Assembly (NCBI GenBank): GCA_022822575.1
Contig: JAJEBJ010000118.1
Span: 1 to 7,170 of the forward strand
DNA length: 7,170 nt
Direction of reading: 5' to 3'
From: Alphaproteobacteria bacterium
GTDB lineage: Bacteria > Pseudomonadota > Alphaproteobacteria > SP197
The translations under genes were made by a program, and so were the position numbers. This document shows positions 1 to 6,005 of this stretch, piece by piece (the first letter of the stretch is position 1; each line of letters opens with the position of its first letter). The notes below the pieces were generated by a model, which saw only the letters and a program-made list of their open reading frames with translations, was not told where the DNA came from and made no database searches.

Positions 1-77
1 GATGCTGCCGCAATGCTCCCGGCGTCACACACGGCCACGAAGTACTCGAGCTGTCGAAGTGTAAACCGAACAGCCAT
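1..77 (-). CDS. LysR-type transcriptional regulator, N-terminus only (runs off the left edge)
   Basis: Twenty-five codons of a minus-strand gene begin at the ATG at 77-75 and continue past base 1. The peptide reads MAVRFT, then LRQLEYFVAV (residues 7-16), then CDAGSIAAA (17-25). This is the typical opening of the LysR winged helix-turn-helix domain: the LRQLxYFVAV helix followed by a turn and a GS(F/I)xxAA recognition region. LysR regulators bind DNA as tetramers at T-N11-A dyads and usually respond to a small ligand through a C-terminal periplasmic-binding-like domain, which lies outside this window. An in-frame ATG at 119 would add 14 residues, but nothing like a Shine-Dalgarno precedes it, and six residues before LRQL is normal for the family, so 77 is preferred. 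The gene lies downstream of the flavin monooxygenase on the same strand with a 189-base gap, and may regulate it. The family call is strong although the fragment is short. Confidence 0.85.
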   Translation of the reverse strand, partial: MAVRFTLRQLEYFVAVCDAGSIAAA

Positions 78-225
78 GGCCCACTCGGTGCCACCATTGA
101 ATTGTCGATGGGCCAACATTGCGCTTGCGGGCAAGCTGTCAAGGCCGGTCTGTCGACGGGACATTTCATCGGCCTCCGGTGCGTCGGAGCCTGGGACCTT
201 GGAGGGGCGAGAGCATGGGTGACGT

Positions 226-248
226 CGCCGGCAAGCTTCATGCCGGCG
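226..248 (-). terminator. Terminator-like hairpin after the monooxygenase gene
   Basis: CGCCGGCA (226-233) and TGCCGGCG (241-248) form a perfect 8-bp GC-rich stem with a 7-base loop. On the minus strand it starts 18 bases after the stop codon of the monooxygenase gene and lies before the LysR start. No T-run follows the stem in that direction, so it is not a classical intrinsic terminator. It may act as a weak terminator or an mRNA 3'-end stabiliser. Confidence 0.4.
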
Positions 249-266
249 GAGTGAAGAAGCTGTCCG

Positions 267-1508
267 TCAAGCGGCCAGCGAATCCCGTCGCCTGGCGATG
301 TGCTCAGCCACGTATCTGGCATCGTGCCAGACGCCCCAAATGAAGGAAGAAGACCGGTTCGACAACCATGGCAACCCCAGGAAGTAGAGTCCGGGAACAT
401 CCGACACGCCGCGACGATGACGCGGTTTGCCCCTTTCATCGAACACGCCGGTCTTCAGCCAGCTGAAGTCAAGGGCATAGCCGGTAGCCCAGACGATGGA
501 CGTCACGTCGGACTCAGCCAGGTTCAGTTCGAGAATGGGGTTGGCCACGCAGGGCGGATCGGGAACGATCGTGCGAGCATCCGGCTCCTCCGGAAGATCC
601 AGCCCTTCGCGCGACACATAGGCGTCGGCTTCATCCAGGATCGACAGATAGTTGGCATCTCCCTCATCCAGGTTATCCGCCAGATCAGGCGAGAAGGACA
701 TCACGCCGGCATTGAAGCATTCGGCCCGGCCGAGCAGCGTCATGCCTTGCGTAGCCAAACGCCGGAAGTCGACCGTCAGACCGCCATACGCGCCACTCAC
801 CGCGATCGTGACGTGTTCCGTCGCTGGATCAGGAGTTTCCATTGCCCACTTGCCGAGCACACCGAGCCACCAGACAAAGTCCCGCCCACGGTATCGTCGC
901 GGTGGTCGGTCATGGGGACCGATGGCGAGATAGACCCTCTTGCCCGATCGCAACAGTTCGTCGGCGATCTGGGCCCCGGATGATCCGGCGCCGACAACCA
1001 GAACAGCACCCCGGGGAAGTTGACCGGAATTGCGATAGGCGTTCGAATGGATCTGGGTGATGCCGGCGATTTCGGGAACGACATCGGGGATGATCGGGCG
1101 CTGGAACGGGCCGGTCGCTGCTACCACGTTGGTGGCTTCGATCAATCCATCCGAGGTTTGTGCACGAAAGCCTGTCCGATCGGCAGTCTGTACGACCTCG
1201 GTGACTTCCACACCGCATCGGACCGGTGCTGCGACCTGCGTGGCGAAGGCCTCGAAGTAGTCCACGACCTGGTCCTTCGTGGCGAATTCATCATGATTGA
1301 CTCCCGAGAACTTCATTTCTGGAAATCGGTCATGCCAGGCTGGCCCGTTCGCGACTAGCGAATCCCAACGTTCCGACCTCCAGCGCTCTGCAATTCGGTG
1401 GCGCTCGAGAATGAGGTGTTGCGAGTCCAGGTCACTCAGATGCGCGCTCATGGCCAAACCGGCCTGTCCGCCACCGACGATCAGTGTCTCAACTCTTTCC
1501 ATCGACAT
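267..1508 (-). CDS. Flavin-dependent monooxygenase/oxidoreductase (FMO/CzcO-type)
   Basis: This is a 413-residue two-dinucleotide-binding flavoprotein. An FAD-binding Rossmann motif GGGQAG lies at residues 12-17, and the acidic residue ending the second strand is E35 in LILERHR. A second Rossmann motif, VGAGSSG, at 172-178 is the expected NAD(P)H site. The ATG-type motifs VAATGP (129-134) and VWATGY (339-344) are the linkers seen in flavin monooxygenases and related oxidoreductases. The C-terminal FIWGVWHDARYVAEHI block (389-404) is also typical. Enzymes of this group use NAD(P)H and O2 to oxygenate N, S or carbonyl carbon in small molecules; the substrate cannot be read from sequence. The strict FxGxxxH fingerprint of class B enzymes is only approximated (GITQIH-SNAYRN, four residues between G and H instead of three). 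The start at 1508 is chosen because AGGGA lies 7 bases upstream; the ATG two codons later is less well placed. It is cytoplasmic with no signal peptide, and of normal length for the group. Confidence 0.88.
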   Translation of the reverse strand: MSMERVETLIVGGGQAGLAMSAHLSDLDSQHLILERHRIAERWRSERWDSLVANGPAWHDRFPEMKFSGVNHDEFATKDQVVDYFEAFATQVAAPVRCGVEVTEVVQTADRTGFRAQTSDGLIEATNVVAATGPFQRPIIPDVVPEIAGITQIHSNAYRNSGQLPRGAVLVVGAGSSGAQIADELLRSGKRVYLAIGPHDRPPRRYRGRDFVWWLGVLGKWAMETPDPATEHVTIAVSGAYGGLTVDFRRLATQGMTLLGRAECFNAGVMSFSPDLADNLDEGDANYLSILDEADAYVSREGLDLPEEPDARTIVPDPPCVANPILELNLAESDVTSIVWATGYALDFSWLKTGVFDERGKPRHRRGVSDVPGLYFLGLPWLSNRSSSFIWGVWHDARYVAEHIARRRDSLAA

Positions 1509-1515
1509 ATCGGTG

Positions 1516-1520
1516 TCCCT
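1516..1520 (-). promoter_or_regulatory. Ribosome binding site of the monooxygenase
   Basis: On the minus strand AGGGA is followed by a 7-base spacer and the ATG at 1508. This spacing favours 1508 over the in-frame ATG at 1502, which would be 13 bases away. Confidence 0.6.
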
Positions 1521-1594
1521 TCACTGCCCCAACCATCAGTCCGGCGGGTGCGCCGACGTTGGCCCCACGCTAGCGGTGCATGTGCTTCGGGAAA

Positions 1595-1625
1595 AGTATC
1601 GACTGGCTAACTGGTGATTTGACAA
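1595..1625 (-). promoter_or_regulatory. Possible sigma-70-type promoter of the monooxygenase
   Basis: On the minus strand TTGTCA (1625-1620, five of six matches to TTGACA) is followed after 19 bases by GATACT (1600-1595, four of six matches to TATAAT). The spacer is longer than the usual 17. The surrounding stretch is clearly richer in A+T than the rest of the window. Transcription would start near 1588 and give a leader of about 80 bases. This is the best candidate upstream of the gene but is unproven. Confidence 0.4.
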
Positions 1626-1636
1626 AAACTAATCAC
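1614..1636. promoter_or_regulatory. Dyad of LysR-box type (T-N11-A) overlapping the -35 element
   Basis: GTGATT (1614-1619) and AATCAC (1631-1636) are perfect 6-bp inverted arms around an 11-base centre, so the inner bases T1619 and A1631 give exactly T-N11-A, the LysR-family box. The TTGTCA -35 candidate of the monooxygenase lies within the centre. A LysR gene begins downstream of the monooxygenase on the same strand. That this regulator binds here is inference. Confidence 0.4.
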
Positions 1637-1762
1637 AGATCAGCCGCAACTGGTTGAAACGAATGGCATTCAATGGATTCGACAGCGCCTTGCCAGGCAC
1701 ACTATGGCATCCACCCAAGAGCCTTATCGCCTTCCCCTGAAACGGAACGGGCGAGTGGCGGA
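1637..1762. other. Intergenic stretch without a recognised gene
   Basis: This stretch lies between the LysR-box-like dyad and the transposase relic. Open frames on either strand are short and resemble nothing I know. A second copy of the 7-mer AACTGGT (1648-1654) matches the one at 1609-1615, spaced 39 bases. It may contain the lost end of the insertion element, but I could not identify a terminal inverted repeat or target-site duplication. Confidence 0.4.
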
Positions 1763-2078
1763 CTAGGCGGGTTCAGCGTCCCGGGTACACGTCACTACCG
1801 TACACCGGATGATGGCCGCGAAGTCGGCGATGAGTGTGCGCAAGGTGCGCACCTGATCACCGTCTGAGGTTCTCTTCCCTCCCGACTTGACCCGGGCACT
1901 CATCGACAGCGGCGCCAGGTCTCTGCGTCTCTCGTATCCTCGCATTGGAACAATGGCGGTTTGAGTTTCTGGCGCATGTGCCATTCCACATGCCAGTCGA
2001 GCATGCTCGGCGATCGTGGACGCGAATCCGGGGTTCGGCGCGATGGTAGAAGGGGCGCACATTGTTCAGCCTGGCGAC
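1763..2078 (-). pseudogene. Decayed C-terminal part of an IS1634/IS4-type DDE transposase
   Basis: Three consecutive blocks on the minus strand match, in order, the C-terminal part of IS1634-type transposases as I remember them, but each is in a different frame. Block A (about 2078-2016) reads NNVRPFYHRAEPRIRVH, compared with the usual VRPIYHRxxxRVRAH. Block B (2004 to about 1930) reads MLDWHVEWHMRQKLKPPLF, compared with MLAYYVEWHMRxxxxPLLF. Block C (about 1919-1790) reads DLAPLSMSAR, then KRTSDGDQVRTLRTLIADFA, compared with DPVAPAxRS, then KRTxDGxxVHSFRTLLADLA. Between A and B eleven bases replace the twelve expected for four residues, which is a one-base deletion. B hits a TGA shortly after the switch point to C. 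No start codon region or catalytic DDE core remains, so this is a non-functional relic. The left limit given is the stop of block C's frame; the true element ends were not found. Confidence 0.72.
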
Positions 2079-2129
2079 AGAGACCCGACTTTCACCACCA
2101 AAGTATCGGGAGCACCATGGTTACAGCTT

Positions 2130-2152
2130 CTCCCTGATGAGTGCTCAGGGAG
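2130..2152 (-). terminator. Terminator-like hairpin after the aminopeptidase gene
   Basis: CTCCCTGA (2130-2137) and TCAGGGAG (2145-2152) form a perfect 8-bp stem with a 7-base loop. It begins 12 bases past the aminopeptidase stop codon in the direction of transcription. As with the hairpin after the monooxygenase, there is no T-run after the stem, so termination strength is uncertain. Confidence 0.45.
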
Positions 2153-2164
2153 CGGGAACCGCGT

Positions 2165-3556
2165 TCAGGAGGCATCCCTGTGCCTGATGCACCTGGCACG
2201 GACTGTCTCGAGGAAGCCGCGTGCGGCCATGACCTCGCCTCCCTTGGGACGGCCTGGCTTGTGGCACCGGTTCCATGCCATCAGGTCGACATGGGCCCAG
2301 GGAATGGTCTGGTCCACGAACTTCTCGAGGAAGAGGGCTGCCGTGATCGCCCCGGCGAAGGGAGTCGATCCGGTGGTCCGCAAGTCCGCCACGTCACTGC
2401 GGATGTCCGAGGCGTATCCGGACCACAAGGGCAGGCGCCAGACGGGATCCCCGACTCGCTGGCAGTTGTCGGTGATGTCCTGTGCAAGCCCGTCGTCGTT
2501 GCAGAAGAGTGCCGGCAGATCGGGCCCAAGGGCCACGCGGGCTGCACCGGTCAGTGTCGCAAAGTCCACCAGCAGGTCCGTCCCCGCCGATGACGCCTCG
2601 GCGAGGGCATCACAAAGAATGACCCTGCCCTCGGCATCAGTGTTGCCGATTTCGATGGTGAACCCCTTGCGGGTGCGGAAGACATCGAGCGGCCTGAAGG
2701 CATTGCCGGAAATGGCGTTGTCAACGGCCGGAACCAACAGGCGAAGCCTTACGGGAAGATCGAGATCCATGATCATGGAAGCGAGGGCAATGGCCGTGGC
2801 AGCGCCCCCCATATCCTTCTTCATCAGCAGCATTCCGCCTGACGGCTTGATGTCGAGACCGCCGGAATCGAAGCAGACCCCCTTGCCAACGAGGGTGACA
2901 CGGTAGGCATCGGGATCGCCCCAAACCATGTCGACGAGTTGAGGTGCGCGTGAACTGGCACGACCTACTGCATGGATTGACGGAAAATTGTTCGCCAGAA
3001 GCTCATCACCCACGACGGTCTTCAGATTGGCCTCGTGGCGCTCGGCAAGTGCCGCCACTTCCGCGGCAAGTTCCGCCGGGCCGAGATCCTCGGCCGGCGT
3101 GTTGATGAGGTCGCGGCCATGCCAGACCGCACGGGCCACGGCTTCGACTTCCGCCCGGTTGCCCTGTCCGGGAAAGACCAGTCGCGCCGTCTTCCGGTCG
3201 CTGCTTTGGTAGCGCCCGAAACTGTAGCTGCCCAGTGCCCAACCAAGGGCAAGTGACGACGCCGTATCGCCATCCACGTCATCATCGAGACGGCACGTCA
3301 TGGAGGATGGAAGGCGCGCCGGCAGTCCGGCAAGGGTCAGCATGCCAACGGGTTCGTCGGCAATCACCAGCACACGGGCGACATCACCATCCGCATTGGG
3401 GACCGCGATATGCCACGCACCGGAGGTTCCGGGATCGTGGCTCCTGATCCAGCGGGCCTGATGATCGGGAATGGCAGCGAGCCAGTTCTCGAATTCACTG
3501 CGGGCAAGAACGTCAAGACCGACTGCGCCATGCGCATCGTTGACGAAGCACTTCAT
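2165..3556 (-). CDS. M17-family leucyl aminopeptidase-type metallopeptidase
   Basis: The 463-residue protein carries all the metal and catalytic residues of the M17 family. Numbered from the ATG at 3556 they are K225 and D230 in GKGVCFDSGG, K237 in DIKPSGG, D248 in MKKDMGGAA, and D307, E309 and R311 in the signature NTDAEGRVILCDAL. The gaps between them (5, 12, 23, 82, 84 and 86 residues from the first lysine) equal those of bovine lens leucine aminopeptidase (K250 to R336), so an active two-metal exopeptidase is likely. It would release N-terminal amino acids from peptides in the cytoplasm, usually as a hexamer. The C-terminal SDVADLRTTGS, AGAITAALFLEKF and KPGRPKGGE blocks also fit. The N-terminal domain (about 1-145) is divergent, as is common. 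An upstream in-frame GTG at 3595 would add 13 residues but lacks a Shine-Dalgarno; GGGGA lies 5 bases before the ATG at 3556, which I prefer. It is transcribed divergently from the E1-like gene. Confidence 0.9.
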   Translation of the reverse strand: MKCFVNDAHGAVGLDVLARSEFENWLAAIPDHQARWIRSHDPGTSGAWHIAVPNADGDVARVLVIADEPVGMLTLAGLPARLPSSMTCRLDDDVDGDTASSLALGWALGSYSFGRYQSSDRKTARLVFPGQGNRAEVEAVARAVWHGRDLINTPAEDLGPAELAAEVAALAERHEANLKTVVGDELLANNFPSIHAVGRASSRAPQLVDMVWGDPDAYRVTLVGKGVCFDSGGLDIKPSGGMLLMKKDMGGAATAIALASMIMDLDLPVRLRLLVPAVDNAISGNAFRPLDVFRTRKGFTIEIGNTDAEGRVILCDALAEASSAGTDLLVDFATLTGAARVALGPDLPALFCNDDGLAQDITDNCQRVGDPVWRLPLWSGYASDIRSDVADLRTTGSTPFAGAITAALFLEKFVDQTIPWAHVDLMAWNRCHKPGRPKGGEVMAARGFLETVRARCIRHRDAS

Positions 3557-3637
3557 TCCGGTCCCCGGTGGTTGCGTGACCGCACAGTGGCACACTTCGG
3601 CTGTTTACGGTATTCACGCGCACAGGGTGTGCCAGTC
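3557..3637. promoter_or_regulatory. Divergent promoter region between the aminopeptidase and E1-like genes
   Basis: These 81 bases must contain the 5' signals of both divergent genes. I could not pick convincing -35/-10 pairs on either strand. AGGG at 3624-3627 is a weak ribosome binding site 10 bases before the ATG at 3638. An in-frame GTG at 3629 would add only three residues. The repeats in this spacer are listed separately. Confidence 0.5.
3581..3634. repeat. Paired direct and inverted repeats in the divergent spacer
   Basis: The 7-mer CGCACAG occurs at 3581-3587 and again at 3619-3625. The first copy is followed directly by TGGCACAC (3588-3595). The second is followed one base later by its exact reverse complement, GTGTGCCA (3627-3634). 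The direct copies are 38 bases apart and the inverted arms are separated by 31 bases. This layout suggests a two-site operator or a loop-forming regulator site, but no known family consensus was recognised. Confidence 0.4.
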
Positions 3638-5977
3638 ATGACGAACCGTACCGACCTCGCTTCTCTCGATGCCCTGCAGAGGAAGGTGCTGTGGTTGTCG
3701 AGTTGGATGATTCACCACGCCAATCACCTGCGTCCGTCCCGGGACGGTCTCAAGGTGGGCGGGCATCAGGCATCGTGCGCTTCCATCGTTCAGATCATGT
3801 GCGCGCTCTACTTTCACGTCCTCACGCCCCGGGACAGAATCGCCGTCAAGCCCCACGCCAGTCCCGTTTTCCATGCCATCCAGTATCTCCTGGGACACCA
3901 GAGTCGTGAACAGATGGAAGCTTTCCGGGCCCTGGGCGGCGCCCAGTCCTATCCGTCGCGCACCAAGGATAGCGACGACGTGGACCTGTCCACCGGTTCA
4001 GTGGGGCTGGGCGTCGCGATGACTGCCTTCACCGCGCTCGTGGAAGACTATCTTGGCCGCAAGAACCTGCTTGCCGACAACGACAGGGCCGGACGCATGG
4101 TAGCGCTCGTGGGCGACGCGGAACTCGATGAGGGCAACGTCTGGGAGGCTCTCCTTGAGAGCTGGAAACACAACATCGGCAACGTCTGGTGGATTGTGGA
4201 CTACAACAGGCAGAGTCTCGACAGCGTTGTATCGGACCGACTGTTCCGAAGAATCCAGGGGTTTTTCGGGGCGGTCGGCTGGAAGGTTGTCACGCTGAAG
4301 TACGGCAAGCGGCTTGAAGCCGCGTTCCGGAAACCCGGAGGTGAGGATCTGCGCGCCTGGATCGATGCCTGTCCCAACGATCTCTATTCGGCGCTGTGCT
4401 TCAAGGGCGGCGGCGCCTGGCGCGAACATCTCGAGGGGGATTTCGGCACAGCCGGCCCCGCGCGCCGTCTCGTCGACAAACTTGACGATGGATCCCTCCA
4501 CCGCCTGATGACCAATCTCGCCGGACACGACCTCGAAAGCCTCCTGGAAGGCTTCACCGCCGAAATGGCTGGAGATGACCAGCCGGTCTGCTTCATCTGC
4601 TACACGATCAAGGGGTTCGGCCTTCCCTTTGCCGGACACAAGGACAATCACGCCGGCCTCATGAACCCCACCCAGATGGCACAGTTCCGGGACCAGAATG
4701 GCATCGCCGAAGGGAACGAATGGGATCCCTTTGCCGGCATGGAAGACCGGGCGGAGAAACTCCAGGCCTTTCTTTCCCGCGCCCCATTTGCGAAGGAGTT
4801 TCCGCGCCGCCATGCAGCACCGGCAGTCGCAGTGCCCGAGCGACTGCCTTTCAAGGAGGAGGCGCGGACTTCGACCCAGCAGGTGTTCGGATCCATCCTC
4901 AACGAGCTTGGCCGCAGCAAGCATGAACTGGCCGACCGCATCGTCACAACCTCGCCGGACGTTGCCGTCTCCACCAATCTGGGTCCTTGGATCAACAGAC
5001 GAGGCCTCTTCGACAGGCGGGAACATACCGATACCTTCAAGGCCGAAAAGGTGATGTCGGCCCAGTCATGGGACATCTCTCACAGGGGTCAGCACATCGA
5101 GCTCGGCATCGCCGAGAACAATCTCTTTCTTCTCGTGGCCGCCATGGGCCTTGCCCACAGCCTCTTCGGGGTGAGACTGCTGCCGATCGGCACTCTCTAT
5201 GACCCCTTCATCTGCCGTGGCCTGGACGCCCTCAACCATGCCTGCTACCAGGACAGCCGTTTCATGCTCGCCGGCACACCTTCGGGGATCTCACTTGCTC
5301 CCGAGGGCGGCGCCCACCAGTCGATCTACACGCCCCTCATCGGACTCGGACAGGCGGGCCTCATTGCCTTTGAACCGGCCCACGGAGACGAACTCTCCAT
5401 CATCATGCGCTGGGGTTTCGAGCACATGCAGGCGCCCGATGGATGCTCCATCTACCTGCGGCTCTCGACCCGTCCCGTCGAGCAGATCGAACGCACTGTC
5501 ACGCCGCATCTCGAATCCGGAGTTGTCTCCGGCGGCTACTGGCTCTTCGAACCCGGAACGTCGTCGGAGATCGCCATCGTTGCGATGGGAGCGACGGTGA
5601 CCGAGGCGATGGCAGCCCGCACCATGCTGGCTGAGGATCTCGGAGATGTCGGCCTGCTCGTGGTGACGTCCGCCGATCTCCTGATGGCCGGCTGGCACCG
5701 GCGCGACGGCAATTCGCATGCCGAAGGGCTGCTTGCACGCCTTCCGGGCGACGCCGGTCTTGTCACGGTCTGCGACGCCCATCCCGCTACCCTGTCGTGG
5801 ATGGCGGCTGTCGGCCGCCACCGGGTTCACGCCCTCGGTGTGACGGACTTCGGCCAGAGCGCCGACATACCGGATCTCTACCGATTGCACGGCATCGACG
5901 CCGCTGCCATTGTCGCTGCCGCCTCCAGCTTGTGCCTCGAGCGCGCGGGATTGTCGTCAGGCGGGTTTCACGGCTAG
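3638..5977 (+). CDS. Thiamine-diphosphate enzyme, homodimeric 2-oxoacid dehydrogenase E1/transketolase-like (AceE/MdeB type)
   Basis: The 779-residue protein has the full domain order of single-chain E1 enzymes: ThDP-binding domain (about 1-340), pyrimidine-binding domain (about 405-600) and C-terminal domain (about 625-779). By motif it follows E. coli AceE. H43 in GGHQASCAS matches H106, H73 in KPHASP matches H142, and H338 in KDNHAG matches H407. E493 in GQHIELGIAENN matches E571, and H560 in PEGGAHQS matches H640. The ThDP/Mg motif is GDAELDEGN (159-167) with DYNRQSLD (188-195). AceE-type enzymes decarboxylate pyruvate, and MdeB is the 2-oxobutyrate counterpart; the substrate here is not decidable. 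Oddities: GDA instead of GDG, D188 where AceE has N258, and an N-terminus about 63 residues shorter than AceE. No E2, E3 or lipoyl domain is nearby. The frame stays open upstream to 3410, but that would run through the opposing aminopeptidase, so 3638 is chosen. It is probably cotranscribed with the amidase. A database name of simply transketolase would not be surprising. Confidence 0.85.
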   Translation: MTNRTDLASLDALQRKVLWLSSWMIHHANHLRPSRDGLKVGGHQASCASIVQIMCALYFHVLTPRDRIAVKPHASPVFHAIQYLLGHQSREQMEAFRALGGAQSYPSRTKDSDDVDLSTGSVGLGVAMTAFTALVEDYLGRKNLLADNDRAGRMVALVGDAELDEGNVWEALLESWKHNIGNVWWIVDYNRQSLDSVVSDRLFRRIQGFFGAVGWKVVTLKYGKRLEAAFRKPGGEDLRAWIDACPNDLYSALCFKGGGAWREHLEGDFGTAGPARRLVDKLDDGSLHRLMTNLAGHDLESLLEGFTAEMAGDDQPVCFICYTIKGFGLPFAGHKDNHAGLMNPTQMAQFRDQNGIAEGNEWDPFAGMEDRAEKLQAFLSRAPFAKEFPRRHAAPAVAVPERLPFKEEARTSTQQVFGSILNELGRSKHELADRIVTTSPDVAVSTNLGPWINRRGLFDRREHTDTFKAEKVMSAQSWDISHRGQHIELGIAENNLFLLVAAMGLAHSLFGVRLLPIGTLYDPFICRGLDALNHACYQDSRFMLAGTPSGISLAPEGGAHQSIYTPLIGLGQAGLIAFEPAHGDELSIIMRWGFEHMQAPDGCSIYLRLSTRPVEQIERTVTPHLESGVVSGGYWLFEPGTSSEIAIVAMGATVTEAMAARTMLAEDLGDVGLLVVTSADLLMAGWHRRDGNSHAEGLLARLPGDAGLVTVCDAHPATLSWMAAVGRHRVHALGVTDFGQSADIPDLYRLHGIDAAAIVAAASSLCLERAGLSSGGFHG

Positions 5978-5993
5978 TCTGGCAACAATCATC

Positions 5994-5997
5994 GGAG
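5994..5997 (+). promoter_or_regulatory. Ribosome binding site of the amidase
   Basis: GGAG lies 8 bases before the ATG at 6006, within the 28-base gap after the stop of the E1-like gene. No terminator hairpin is visible in the gap, which supports cotranscription of the two genes. Confidence 0.65.
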
Positions 5998-6005
5998 AAT
6001 CAGGC

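Noticed and set aside
102..116. TTG-N9-CAA, a possible T-N11-A LysR autoregulation box upstream of the LysR start
   Set aside because: The arms are only three bases each, which is expected by chance in a region of this size.
13..222. 69-codon plus-strand open frame at the left edge
   Set aside because: It overlaps the LysR N-terminus on the other strand, which has a recognisable family signature; this translation has none.
300..983. 227-codon plus-strand open frame opposite the monooxygenase
   Set aside because: It is an antisense shadow of a gene whose FAD and NAD(P) motifs are read on the minus strand.
1836..1852. GTGCGC/GCGCAC hairpin with a 5-base loop
   Set aside because: It falls inside the transposase relic's former coding sequence (the QVRTLRT codons), so the symmetry is probably a by-product of codons.
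1974..2009. GCATGTG/CACATGC hairpin and the GAGCATGCTC palindrome
   Set aside because: They also lie in the relic, in codons for HVEWHM and the adjacent methionine-leucine, so no separate function is supported.
3588..3602. TGGCAC resembling a sigma-54 -24 element
   Set aside because: The matching -12 TTGC is missing at the required distance, and the bases are better explained as an arm of the inverted repeat.
3998..5026. 342-codon minus-strand open frame inside the E1-like gene
   Set aside because: It lies wholly antisense to a gene with clear conserved motifs, and its translation shows no recognisable domain. Long antisense frames are common in GC-rich coding DNA.
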